A stretch of DNA of 64,000 bases from Linanthus parryae (lineage: Eukaryota > Streptophyta > Magnoliopsida > Ericales > Polemoniaceae): positions 72,410,994-72,474,993 of the forward strand of contig JALGPY010000001.1 of the NCBI GenBank assembly GCA_023055425.1, read 5' to 3'. Below are positions 1-10,392 of the stretch, piece by piece (the stretch's first letter is position 1; the number at the start of each line of letters is the position of its first letter). A model generated the notes under the pieces. That model made no database searches and was not told the origin of the DNA. It saw only the letters and a list, made by a program, of their open reading frames with translations. The position numbers and the translations under genes were made by a program.

Positions 1-188
1 AATTGCTGGTGGATACTGGTAGTATGCTATTTAGCATTTTGAGGGAGGCAAATCTAGTAGCTGATGCAGTTGCCAAGAGTTGTACTAATCAGTGTTTTAA
101 TGTTTTTTTAGTTTCTGCTCCTGCTGCCTGTGTGCAGTTTTTAGAGAGACAGAGTAAGTGTTGTATGGTTAGGCAGATTGTCTCTTGA
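1..188 (+). pseudogene. RNase H-like (RVT_3 type) domain fragment
   Basis: The frame is open from the window edge to a stop at 186-188, about 61 residues. It contains the stretch REANLVADAVAKS, which matches the last catalytic block of plant RNase H-like domains (xREaNxvADalAk, with the final Asp). Such domains come from LINE-type retrotransposons or from plant genes derived from them. Only the C-terminal part is present; the rest lies to the left of the window. No start codon is needed, because the reading enters from outside. It sits 210 bp from a minus-strand NET4-like exon and may be an insertion in that gene's intron. Alternative: the 3' end of a host RVT_3 gene. Confidence 0.55.
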
Positions 189-397
189 GCTCTGGCTCTT
201 CCTTTTTACCAAAAAAAAATAGCAAATTAAGATGAGAAATCAAATTTCGCAAACTTCCTACCAAACCACTACTAGATAGCATGACAACATATACATCACT
301 CTGTTGTCCGATAACTTCAGATATGCCCTTGTAATCTATTAACTATGGAGACGTGCAGAAATTAAAGTAGGACTAGCAATTTAATAAATTTACTTAC

Positions 398-509
398 TCT
401 CAAGATTATCAGCAAGCCACTTCGAGTTTTTTGGACTAACATGGCTATCAAACCACCAAGAATGTGACTTTTTTGACTCCATCCTCTTGAAATTCTTTTT
501 CGGGTTAAC
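398..509 (-). CDS. NETWORKED (NET4-like) actin-binding protein, first coding exon (partial gene)
   Basis: Read on the minus strand, this exon is bounded by a clean acceptor (TTACTACAG before 509) and a strong donor (GTAAGT after 398). The ATG is at 482-480. The encoded start is MESKKSHSWWFDSHVSPKNS, followed by KWLADNLE. This is the first block of the NAB (NET actin-binding) domain of plant NETWORKED/KIP1-like proteins, which link actin filaments to membranes; the N-terminal form is closest to NET4. The family usually has SWWWDSHISPKNSKW; here the third Trp is Phe. The next NAB block (KxMLKLIEEDxDSFAKKAEMYY in the family) is not found between 398 and the left edge, so the gene either continues to the left or is broken. 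The exon is short but the match is highly specific. Confidence 0.8.
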
Positions 510-2466
510 CTGTAGTAACAATAAACAGAACAACAAGATTATTTAACTGAGAACATGTTCATCAAATTCAATGACATTAATGATAAACAGTTCATACGGT
601 ATGTAAAATGTCGTCGACTACTAAAGAAAAGTTGCACCTTCAAATCACAGTGACATGTGTCCTATACTTTGACGCTTGCCATCTATGAGACTATGTCTTC
701 GTTAAAAAGGGAAGCGCCAGTGTTCAGGGAAGCGGATCATGAAGTTGTGGGATTACATTAGCATATGTACTGATATCATCCCTCCACATCTCAACTCTTT
801 GTAACTTCACTCCAGCAGTTTAGCATCTACAAAATATTTGATACTACCAATGTTTTCCATTACAACATTGGTATGTATATTTTTGTCCAGCATAAAATTG
901 TGTTGATTTTTTGGAGCTTTAAAGTTGGTAGTTTATCTAATCTTAAAGAGTAGCTCCAACGCTATTTTAACGTTAGACTCACAATCCTAAGGTATTCGGT
1001 GTTCTTAAGGGGACTAAGAGAAGTTGCATTCTATACTAGAAGAAATTACACAACCAAATAGACAAGCGTCTCAGTTGTTAGTAGTTACAACAGAATGACT
1101 CATGTTGTTCTGGAATTGCTCTTCCACGGCCAACTACATTTTCTACATCAAGTTGCATTTTTACGGGTACTAACATACAACCTACCTGTGGTGCAGTTTT
1201 GGCGTACCTGAGGTTTCAAGGAAGACACTTGGCCAGCTTGAAGTGCATTTTATATTTTGTCAAAAGTAAAAAATTGGAAGGTCCATAAAGAAAATCACTT
1301 AAATTTGGAGGAATGAGCATCGGTGAATCTTTAATGGCTGGAGAGTTGGGGTGTTCACCGAGTCTTGAGTAAGGATCAAGGCTTGGTGGGTTTGACCTGG
1401 GCATGCCGTGACAAATGTTGAAGTGAAGGTTGAGGTGCATAGGAAGTTGTAGGATATACGGGTGAAGAGTGTGGGTTATGTATTCCACATGACCGTGCAC
1501 TTATGATATCTTATTTTCTGTTAACTCAATAATATTGTTTTTGTGCCTTTTTGGTATAAATAATAACTACTTCGATAAGGAGGGCAAGAGACTCAAGCTC
1601 GAACAGGATTGAAGAATTTTGAGCATGAGATCACAGGAAAATCCTTCTTTCAGAGCACTTATATTATTCGAACAAGAGACGAACTTCGAAAATTAATCTT
1701 GGACGAAAAATGTACATGTCGGATGGGGACAACTCAGGCTGTAAAACGTCATATCGACACCCCAGGAATGAAAGCAGATTAGTGTGAATATTCTGTAGTT
1801 ATCCAGTTTTCTGAATTCAGATAGGTCTTGCAATTACATAAATTACATATAATTGAATTTATAAACAATCTTACAAAAGTAGAGGCACGAACTGCATGAT
1901 TGTCACATTAATTGGAAATGTTGCAAAAATTGAAGTTGCAATTTTAAAGAAAATCTAAATCTAGATAAAAATCTGTTGGGCAACTAACATCACATGGATG
2001 TAAGAACCACAAAATGAACGGTGAAATCACTTATGTGGCACAGCATTGTTAAATGATGACCAGTAAGCTGTGTATATCTTTAAGGAAAGTGCATACCGAA
2101 TATGAAGCCATTGCACCGACTTGACAACACTTGAGAGCTTGAATAAGAATCTGAACCAAACAAGCTTTTCATTAAAAAAAAAGTAGCAAGAGAACAATGC
2201 TAACATAAACACCGACAGTCAATTATATAAACTAATAACCACGACTAACTAATACTCCTTGCAAGTTATTCTCAAGGATTAATGTTGGTGACAATAATTC
2301 TCTAAATCTATACAGAAAATATAGCATAAACATAACTAAAACTAACCACAAGGCTTAAGTCGGAGTCATTCAGACAACTGATATCCCTTCTTTTATGAAG
2401 GTAAGAGCATTACAGAATTCCACTAACTACCAAGTACCATCAAAAGAAGCCTACTCCAAGGTTTGA

Positions 2467-2903
2467 GGGCCAGTTTGGAAATGCCTCAGTTGCCAGCGCA
2501 ACTGCTTCCCGACAGTAGAAGCAGTTTTTAGTGCAATAGGTACAAATCAATTTTTGACTTTTCAGACAGTTTCTGCTGGCTCACAGCAGCTTTCAGGAAG
2601 CAGGGGGGAGATGCTTTTCCAGAACCTGCTTTGATTAATTAATTAACAACCGATTTTAACCTTACTATTTAGAAAAAAAAAAATTACTTATCTTTACGGA
2701 TCAGAATTCAGATACATGTCCTATATTTTTCATTTTACTCTATCACGGCAGTTTCACAGTTCATCTTACCAAACATGAATTATTATATCAATATTTCACC
2801 AAAGTTTTCACGTAATATTACCAAACAACATTTCACAGCAACTTTCCCACAACGATTCTCACACAGCAGCTCCTAGCACCGCCTCCGCATTCCCAAACTG
2901 CCC
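2467..2903. mobile_element. Tourist/Harbinger-like MITE
   Basis: The element is 437 bp. Its ends are imperfect terminal inverted repeats: GGGCCAGTTTGGAAATGC on the left, and on the right the complement of GGGCAGTTTGGGAATGC, which agree except for one missing base and one change. TGA is present directly outside both ends (2464-2466 and 2904-2906) and fits a 3-bp target duplication of the PIF/Harbinger type. There is no coding capacity. The GGGCC-GTTTGG terminus resembles Tourist-like MITEs of plants. Confidence 0.65.
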
Positions 2904-3625
2904 TGAACCATAGTCACGATTAAGACATACAAGAGCGACCCGTAGCCTACCCAGAAGGCTCAGTTCATGCAACCTTGTACTTGTAATTGATGTCGCCTGA
3001 GACCTCAAAATCTGTCATTGTTACTTAATTTACACCTTCGAGATGACAATAACTATCCTATCACATATAATGTGGTAAGCTAATGTCTGCTCAGGAGCTT
3101 TGGTTTGGCCCAAAAAAAATCTACAAATAAACAACTTAAACAATCATATAGTAAAATAAGTACATTACTTGTTTAAATCAGTGTCAGCCACAGGCATCTG
3201 TGGTGCCTGTATTGGTATCCAATCCGAAAGACTACAAGGTTACATATCCAAAATGTAACTTGAAATCAGATTACTCAGTATATTGTTGCATATGTGAATG
3301 TTATCTATGCTTGAACTTTTAGTTAAATTCAAGTAAAAGTCAGGCTACAAAGTCACACCAAATGTGATTGACACTTCTCTGAATATTTATTTGGAGCTAA
3401 GAGTTTGGCCCCACTGAAGATAACCATTTTAGACAACGTGATGTGAATGTCGCAAGAAAAGAACTGCCTCATGATATTCTTAGACTCTTAGGACCGCCAC
3501 CATTTTTTTCTTCACTGGAAACAGAAGAATATAGTTGAAACAGTACAAGACAAACAATGAACATAAAAAGATACAAGTCCTTTGTATGTGATGATCTTTT
3601 TGCTATGTCAACTTATAAACACCTT

Positions 3626-3860
3626 GACGTAAAATCATTGTCATGTGAAAAATAAAAACTATAAATCATTGTACTCGTTTTCTAAGAAGATCTAAAATAA
3701 AGAGATGTACCAAGGCCTCATTCGTGTAAGGTATAAGAAAGATGACGTAGAATAATAGTCATGTAAAATCTGAAAATTATAAATCACTGCAAAGATTTTC
3801 TTACGAATATCTAAAATACAAAAATATACCAAGGCCTCCTTTGGGTAACGTATGAGAAAG
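3626..3860. repeat. Diverged tandem duplication, two units of ~118 bp
   Basis: Unit 1 (3626-3743) and unit 2 (3744-3860) share the same order of motifs: GACGTA.AATcAT.GTCATGT, ctATAAATCA, TTTTCTtA, ATCTAAAATA, TACCAAGGCCTC and GTATgAGAAAG. They differ at many positions and by small indels. Neither unit codes. This may be part of an old MITE. Confidence 0.6.
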
Positions 3861-4498
3861 AAGGGTATAAGGAAGGTAATGGAATATGAGGTAGGATATG
3901 ATTGTATTGGAATAAGGAGGGGAGGAGACATTAGAGGAATGCATAGTACAGTCACTATCTTAAACTACAATTTGCCATGATCGCCAGAGATGACTGAAAT
4001 TGTTTCCTGTACTCAAGGAATGCTTGGTTTCTGAAGCATAAGTAGGCAAGAAAAGATTAGTGAGTAATGTATCCATATTTAGGCGAAGTACCAACATGAT
4101 CGCAAAATGGCTCTGCATCATAGCAAGTCATAACATGTTCATAGGACACATTGTTTTGAATGATTTGTACTATACTTATCTGGTTTTGAGCATCATGGAG
4201 GCACATAAGCAGCTCTGTATTAAAAACATAGGGCAGTACCTACCGTATTTATGGGTGAGTGGTGGACTCTATATAAACGGCTCCAACTTAAGCTGCTCGT
4301 TTGAGGTTTACCGCGACCCGTGTGATCATATGCATGTATGATACCACTTAGCTGGAAAACAAATCTATCTACTTCGGGAAACGAGCCACAACCTCGTCCT
4401 TGTATGCCGAAAAAATAAAAACAAAGGGGCTGGTCCCAGTTTCAATTTTTGTTCATGGATTTTGACATAATAGGGACTCCATCCTATGTAGCCCAAGC

Positions 4499-4767
4499 TC
4501 ATTGTTTTTCACTCCATTTTGTAGGAACGGCTTTAAAGCTAGTACGGGAGATAGCAACTGCATTTTGTATACTATTCAAAGAATGAGATGACAAAGTATT
4601 GAAAGGTACTGCTGGAATGGAGATTCTTAGGTCATCACGAAATGGAGGACCATTTAGATTCTCAACAGGTGCCAATCCTGGTTGCGTGGTAGAAATTTTT
4701 GGGTGTTGGCTAACACTGGCAGATGCTACACCACAGATACTAGAATCAAGACAATGAATAATTGCAT
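4499..4767 (-). other. Possible degenerate exon, function unknown
   Basis: On the minus strand a frame is open for about 88 codons, from an acceptor-like TACCAG at 4768 to a TGA at 4501-4499. The composition (Ser, Thr and Pro rich, ending VPTKWSEKQ) looks more protein-like than the neighbouring frames. I do not recognise it, and there is no clear donor or start. It lies inside the putative NET4-like 5' intron and may be chance. Confidence 0.2.
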
Positions 4768-5304
4768 CTGGTAGGTAAACTCATTGGTGTTGCTTATGAG
4801 AGTTTGAAGGTTAGCCAATGAAGCTTCATCGTCTCATATTGAGGACTACTAATCGCAGGTGTAAACAGGTTCCTAAATTAGCCCTGAAAACTATCTCTAG
4901 CTCTGAAATAGCCAGTCAATTTGTGAGTTAATGAAACCTAGGATTAAGTGGAGGAATGGCAAGCAGAGTACAAGACATGGTAATCTTAATCGGATTGAAG
5001 GGTAGCTTAGGTAAAAGTCAGCTTCCAAGGTTACATAGTGTCGGTAGTAAAATATCTCACAATCATGGTCAAACTACCAAAATGCTGATCCGATTATATC
5101 ACAAAACGAAAATAGCAAGGCTAATTGTAGAAATCCCCAATTTCAATTCAAGAATAATAGAACAATAACAACCCCCAAATTCAAAACCCTGGTCTACCAT
5201 CACAAACCTCAATTCATGAAATCAATATGCAATTTTATCTTCACAATCTCCAATCAAGCTAAAACCGAACATGTAATAACTAGAAAAGGAGTTTTCAAAC
5301 ATAC

Positions 5305-5460
5305 CCGAAGTCAACAGACCAGAGAGACGACGAACCCACCAACGGAGGCTAGAGAGTGGAGCGGAGATTGAACTAGAAGAATCGACGCCGGCGGTCCGTC
5401 TGCAACTCCCGTTGCTGGTGGTTCTTCAGTAGCGTTGATCTTCGTTTATCTCCCTCTCTG
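5305..5460 (-). other. Probable 5' UTR exon of the minus-strand NET4-like gene
   Basis: On the minus strand this pyrimidine- and GC-richer block runs into a good donor, GG|GTATGT, at 5305/5304. The composition (CGCCGG, CTCTCTAG, TTCGTCGTCTCTCTGG) is typical of plant 5' leaders and contrasts with the AT-rich flanks. It has no long ORF of its own. The upstream boundary is not defined; transcription would begin near 5460-5480. Linking it to the exon at 398-509 is an inference. Confidence 0.4.
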
Positions 5461-6037
5461 TGTTTTCTCGCCGGACTTGGCCTTTGAACACAGAGGAGAA
5501 AATTATGGACATTCTGTCAGAATCGTTACAAGATTCACTCGCAGTCACGATGATGATTTCAACTACATCTCCGGTTGACCTCCCCAACTGTCAGCCACGT
5601 TTAGGGTATTATTGCAAGTTTATGGGGGTATTTGCTAAAAGGTCCTCGGTGGTACCACTCTGTTCCTTTACTTTCTCCCCATTTTTATTTCGGTATGTTC
5701 TATCTCTTTCTCTCATTTTCTTATTTTTTTTTTTTTTGAAATGCTCTCTCATTTTCTTATTTGATAAGTTTAGATTGTGAAAAATTCAATTTACTCCAAA
5801 AAAATATCCCACGTGAGTTGATGTTTGCTTTTTGAGTGGTTTTACAACCCCACTTAGAGGTACAAAAGAAAATTACTCTTGATTTGAACGCTCTCATTAA
5901 TCCCCGTTCTTTCTCCAAAGGGCAGAAAGAGAGGGAACAAACAGGTACGTTTTTAATGGATGAGAAAATAGTTATATGGTTTCTAGAGGGTTGGGAAATA
6001 ATTTCATGATTTACTAATCCGCGTAGGTTGCTGGAAC
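5461..6037. other. Non-coding spacer, nothing recognised
   Basis: AT-rich sequence with T-runs and a short direct repeat of CTCTCATTTTCTTATTT near 5710 and 5745. It is probably the promoter side of the minus-strand 5' UTR exon. I see no convincing gene. Confidence 0.4.
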
Positions 6038-7219
6038 AAAGTTGAGAGATTTATTTGCAGCTACGGTGGTAGCTCAAGTGGTAGAGCGTTGGAAGCTCTG
6101 CATGAGGTCTGACACGATTCACCGCAAGTGCACGGTTGTCGTGTATAGTAATATTCGGGAATCTGGGTTTACCGAACCTATGGGACTTATCGTGAACTAA
6201 CTATCAATATAAACTTCGTGTGCACAAGCAATTGAGAGAACTTTACTAAACGATGAATTAAAAAGACAAAACAAGTAACTAAATAATGAGATTTGGATAA
6301 TGGGAGAAACAACGTGGACACATTGTTTGGGGGATCGCTAGAACTTTCAATTGACAACGTAATCGAGCAATTCTAACTCACCGAGTTACCAAGTGAACAT
6401 TCTATGCCTAGATTGGATTAAAACCGAGATACCAAGTTCTAATTATCCCTAAACATGCATTAACGTGAAATTCTACTCTAGTGATCCCATTCAACGTAGC
6501 CGAGTTACCAAGCCTATGAACAGGTGATTGTTTGATTTTTCCGGTTTAACAATTACCGAGTTACCAAATAACTGCAAACTAAGTTCTACCTAACAAGCCA
6601 TCTCTAATTAACTAGGTAGGATGAAGATCATAAAACAATCATAGCAAAGGCAAATCATCAATTAGGTTTATCAAAACATGAATCTCAATTCATAAAACGC
6701 GTAATCAATGTGAAAACCCTAACCCCAAACTCGGGTCCTAATCTAATATGTTTAGTTACACATACTCATGATCACAACGACAAGAGTTTGTGTGATCATG
6801 AGCAAAATCAAAGAAACAAAGGAGAAAAGAGATCAAACTAGGCTTCCATGGCTCCACGATGTGCTTCAAGCTCCAAGTTGATGTTCCGTCCTCCCAAACT
6901 TGTCTAATTCACGTTCTAGGGTGTTTACATATGTTTCCTAATAGTTTGGATGTGTTAGGGCTAATGACGAGCGAGCCCCAAGAATTTTGCAAAATCTGCC
7001 CACGCGTCCAGAACGTGCGACCTCAATTTCCAGGTCATGCGACCTCTGGGTTTGAGAAATGCATTTTTTTCATACGTCACTTTTCACCGAAACGCACACA
7101 AATAAGAATGTAAACAGTACGCAAGATAACTCTTATGAAGGAGTTATCAAGGTCCCGAGTTCAAACCCGGTTGAAAACAAAAACAATTTCTCAAAATAAA
7201 AGTTGAGAGATTATTTTTG
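6038..7219 (+). mobile_element. tRNA-derived SINE (~100 bp), split by a solo LTR
   Basis: Left half 6057-6109, right half 7155-7198. The left half has a polymerase III A box (TAGCTCAAGTGGTAGAGCG) and the right half a B box (CGAGTTCAAACCC); the tail is A-rich. Direct repeats AAAGTTGAGAGATTTATTTG (6038-6057) and a near copy with one indel (7199-7219) flank the pair and look like a SINE target duplication of about 19 bp. Between the halves lies a 1040 bp LTR whose own 5-bp duplication is AGGTC. With the LTR removed, the sequence is a compact tRNA-like SINE. The short length and A-rich end argue against a working tRNA gene. Confidence 0.75.
6110..7149 (-). mobile_element. Athila-type solo LTR (family X), minus orientation
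   Basis: The 1040 bp block begins TGACA and ends TATCA and is flanked by AGGTC on both sides (6105-6109 and 7150-7154). Read on the minus strand it starts TGATAACTCC...GAGTTATC, an 8-bp hairpin, and ends ...CACTTGCGGTGAATCGTGTCA. The end resembles the end of the Athila LTR at 61.1 kb (CACTTGCG...CTGTCA), which fixes the orientation. It repeats ACCGAGTTACC several times and carries a pair of AGGTCGCA-like motifs near 7010-7060. There is no coding region, PBS or polypurine tract next to it, so it is a solo LTR left by LTR-LTR recombination. Confidence 0.8.
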
Positions 7220-8984
7220 AGACTTACATGTTTGCGTCCACTGATGTAGGGGTTTTTAGACGCTCTACTACTTGAGCTAGCACACATTTGCAAATTTGGG
7301 AGAATTGACTGTAAGTTAACCAATAGAAGAGGGAGGGTGAGTTCGGAAAGGAGGGCGCTAAATTCACTCGGATAGAACTTTAACCGGACAGACTAAAACT
7401 GATACTTCCTATGTTCTCTCTGAATCTCCACCCTTTTCATTTTACCACTATTCACTGAATCACTTTAATTTGGTGATTTAATTAGTAAAACGATGCAAGA
7501 TTTGATAATCTTTGCACGATTTTGTGGAGTAAACTTTACTCTACAACACCATCAACAAATTATTAAGAAAATGCATCGTTTGGCTATCCAAATTACTGGG
7601 TCAAAGTGACCCGATTACGGAAGAAAAAGTCAAAATGTGAAGATTCGAACGAAGGTAGTAGTTAATAAATTTAACCTAATCGAACGCTTAAACCGAATTA
7701 CCGCTCAAACCCATAAGAATAGAAATTATGTACACAAACATACAACTCTTGCTTTCTTGTTCATATTTCTTAGCTCTTATTTAAGGTTGATGCAAATGAT
7801 AGTTAGAAATTAAGTAAAATGTGATACATCATACATCTAGTTGAGTCATGTCTGGTTCATATTTTTTTGCTCTTATTTATCTTTCCATACAATTTCCCTT
7901 TGTTAAGTTAAATATCTTATTTAAGTAATGATACTTATAGATATGTTAAGCGTATGTTTGAACGAACCAAACCGCAAAAAATCGAAATCGAAGCTAACCA
8001 AATCGAGATAAGTCAAAATGAGTCAATCCGTGAGTATACAATTGAAGCTAACCAAATCGAACCGTTTGCATAGCTATGGAGAGTACAATGTACATAGCCT
8101 GGTGAACATTATTTCAAATGAGTGTATTCTAATTTTACAAATATTGAAAAACTGTTTACATTGTCAAGTAAACATGTACAAACTTTTGTAATACTAATCA
8201 CATGGTCTTGTAAAACAGTACACTCAAATATAATATTCTAAAAGAGCATCTATAGTATAGTATAAGTTATTTGTAATACCAAAACGTTCAGAGACCCAAA
8301 TGTACAATTGTGCTTCTTTGAAGAAAATCGACGACACTAAGGGAACTTTCACCCGCCACAACGCCACCCTCACCCTCCTCTTTGCCTCGCACTGGCCCAC
8401 CATTTTCCCTTCTCCTCCCCATTTCCCTTCTCCTGCCAAATTACCCATCATCTACAACTTATCCCTTCCCTCATCAATTTAAATTTCAATAAAATATATT
8501 TAATAATTTAAATAAATTCGTCAATACTATAAAAATAAATACGTAACAACCTCAAAAAAGATATAATTTTAAAATATATCTCTTCCTCTTGCCTTCAAAC
8601 CTCTTTGTATGGTCTTCGAATCCTTTCCCGAGCATCAACTCATCACTTTCTGGATATTTTCTAAGTAAAAGTGATCATGGAAAAGCAACTAAACTATTTG
8701 AAAGCAAAATAAGAACCCGGATTTTAATCCTGAACTCCGATGAACGTGATTTTTGCACCTATGGGTCCTTTCGCGACGTAGACTTCGATCATGTAGAGTA
8801 ATCCCGTTTATGGACCATTTTCTCGTTTTTTCTCGATTACTGCCCAGTTTCGGCGAAAACATCCAAAACGTGCCAAATTCGCCTTCTTCTTCTATTCCGA
8901 AACTCGTTTCTTCTCTCCACTTCATTCCCCCATGCGTAATTTCTTTTAAACAGCAACACGAACACTACCGCGAAGATCAAATAT
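7220..8984. other. Non-coding stretch; inverted A-box remnant near 7265-7290, otherwise nothing recognised
   Basis: Near 7265-7290 the minus strand reads GTGCTAGCTCAAGTAGTAGAGCG, a second A-box-like sequence in the opposite orientation to the SINE; no B box follows. The remainder is AT-rich with CT-rich patches (8390-8450). Part of 8590-8984 may be the body of the Athila-type LTR whose end is at 9166, but I could not align it with confidence. Confidence 0.35.
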
Positions 8985-9166
8985 GATAAATTTTCAAAAT
9001 CATACTCAAAACCAATAAGAAACGCCCGGAGTGTACTTTAAAGATCAAAAACATCCAAAAGTGCATTTTCGTCATATTTCTGCTCGAATCTCGTCACTTT
9101 GCACCGAAACGCACAAAAAGAAAAATGCAAAGTGTACTTAAGATAACTCTTATCAAGGAATTGTCA
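8985..9166 (-). mobile_element. Athila-type 3' LTR end (family Y)
   Basis: On the minus strand this begins TGACAATTCCTTGATAAGAG and continues with GTGCGTTTCGGTGCAAAGTGA. It aligns with the start of solo LTR X (7149 downward), which shares CACCGAAACGCAC and AAGATAACTCTTAT. The sequence just outside (9167-9180) reads AAGTGTGGGGTGTT on the minus strand, a polypurine-like tract that fits a 3' LTR. The far end of the LTR is not located. Confidence 0.6.
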
Positions 9167-9688
9167 AACACCCCACACTTGCTGTTTGCGCGTCCCGAGC
9201 AAAGTCTCATCTACTGCATTCGTCTATCTACTAGCCGACAAGACTCAAATAACTATACACGACTCACGACACTACAATGCAGCAAGATGATGCAAATGCA
9301 ACTCTAACTCGATATTAAACACATAAAAGCCTTTCAATTCGTTATTTTTTGTGAGATCGGGCAATTTCAATCCACAATAGACTGGTACTCCTTGATGATG
9401 AAAAAGTTAGGCAAGAGGTGTGAGAGAAACTAAATTCGACAACAAGTAATTCTCCATAGTTATTATATAAAGCTTAACTTTACTATAAAGAACAACCTAC
9501 CTCTTCATGTGAGCTGATAAAAATAAGAGGCTAACCAAGGCTAAGCCACATTCACAGTCCGAGCTCTTATTCAGCTAATGGTCAAATACGATGAGGCTTA
9601 AGGAAAAAAATATATGACTTGTATGAAGTCAAAAATTCTAAAGCGTCACATAAGCTCACCAAAACCCATATCTCACACTCCTTCACCC
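9167..9688 (-). mobile_element. 3' untranslated internal part of the Athila-type element Y
   Basis: The stretch next to the LTR carries CACCCCACACTTGCTGTTTG and CGTCCCGAGCAAAG, an arrangement I associate with the 3' untranslated region of Athila-like elements read in reverse. No coding sequence is left. It is cut at 9689 by LTR D. The assignment rests on position and motif memory only. Confidence 0.4.
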
Positions 9689-10338
9689 TGAAATATCCCG
9701 TTATGTAGATATGGGTATTTTCTGATATTATTATAAGTTTGAGAATTTATGTTTATTGTTTTGGGGGGGGGTTGTGACTTTTACCTAACTTAATTAGTGT
9801 CTTTTAACTAAGTTAGGGGGTGGTGGATGTCTTTTACCTAAACTAGGGGGGATAAGTTTCTTTTATATATAATTCATTGTAGTAACTAAGTATCTTACTT
9901 GTTAAAAGGTAACCGGTCGTGTACACGTTTTAAACGTGACCAAAAAAATGACATTTAGTTAAATATACCCAGCCACCGTGTGGCTTGGTACTCCAGCCAC
10001 GCCCTAACCTTTCACCATCATCTTCCTCAAACTCCATCTCCCGACAGGAGTTGTTCTCCACCGTCGACCACATCACCGCCTCCAACACCAACTCCACAAA
10101 TTTGACCCATTTTCTCCCAATTTTCGACCCAATACACTCATAATCCACTAAGGATCAATAATTTCTCATCAAGAAACCCAATTATGCCCAAAATATTGTT
10201 CAATTCAGAATCGAAGTTGTCGCTGGTGGGTTTCCTATTACTCGCCGGATTCTTCACCCGCTTATATAAACCCCCTAAAAGTCATAGCAAACCCTCACCA
10301 ACACCACTCTCAATCTCTCCTTCTCAATTTCACTCTCT

Positions 10339-10392
<54 letters not shown>

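Larger units (their letters stand above)
510..5304 (-). other. Putative large 5' intron of the NET4-like gene, mostly non-coding
   Basis: This 4.8 kb stretch separates the NET4-like coding exon from a probable 5' UTR exon on the same strand. It contains a MITE (2467-2903), a diverged tandem duplication (3626-3860) and a possible degenerate exon (4499-4767), each listed separately. Elsewhere (510-2463, 2907-3625, 3861-4498, 4768-5304) I see AT-rich sequence with only short random ORFs and nothing I recognise. That it is a single intron is an inference from the donor at 5304 and the acceptor at 510. Confidence 0.35.

Noticed and set aside
5460..5780. 106-codon plus-strand ORF
   Set aside because: It overlaps the promoter side of the minus-strand UTR exon and ends in a T-rich run (Phe/Leu); no recognisable feature.
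6057..6109. A tRNA gene at 6.06 kb
   Set aside because: The A and B box halves are separated by a 1040 bp LTR, there is an A-rich tail and long target duplications, so a SINE fits better.
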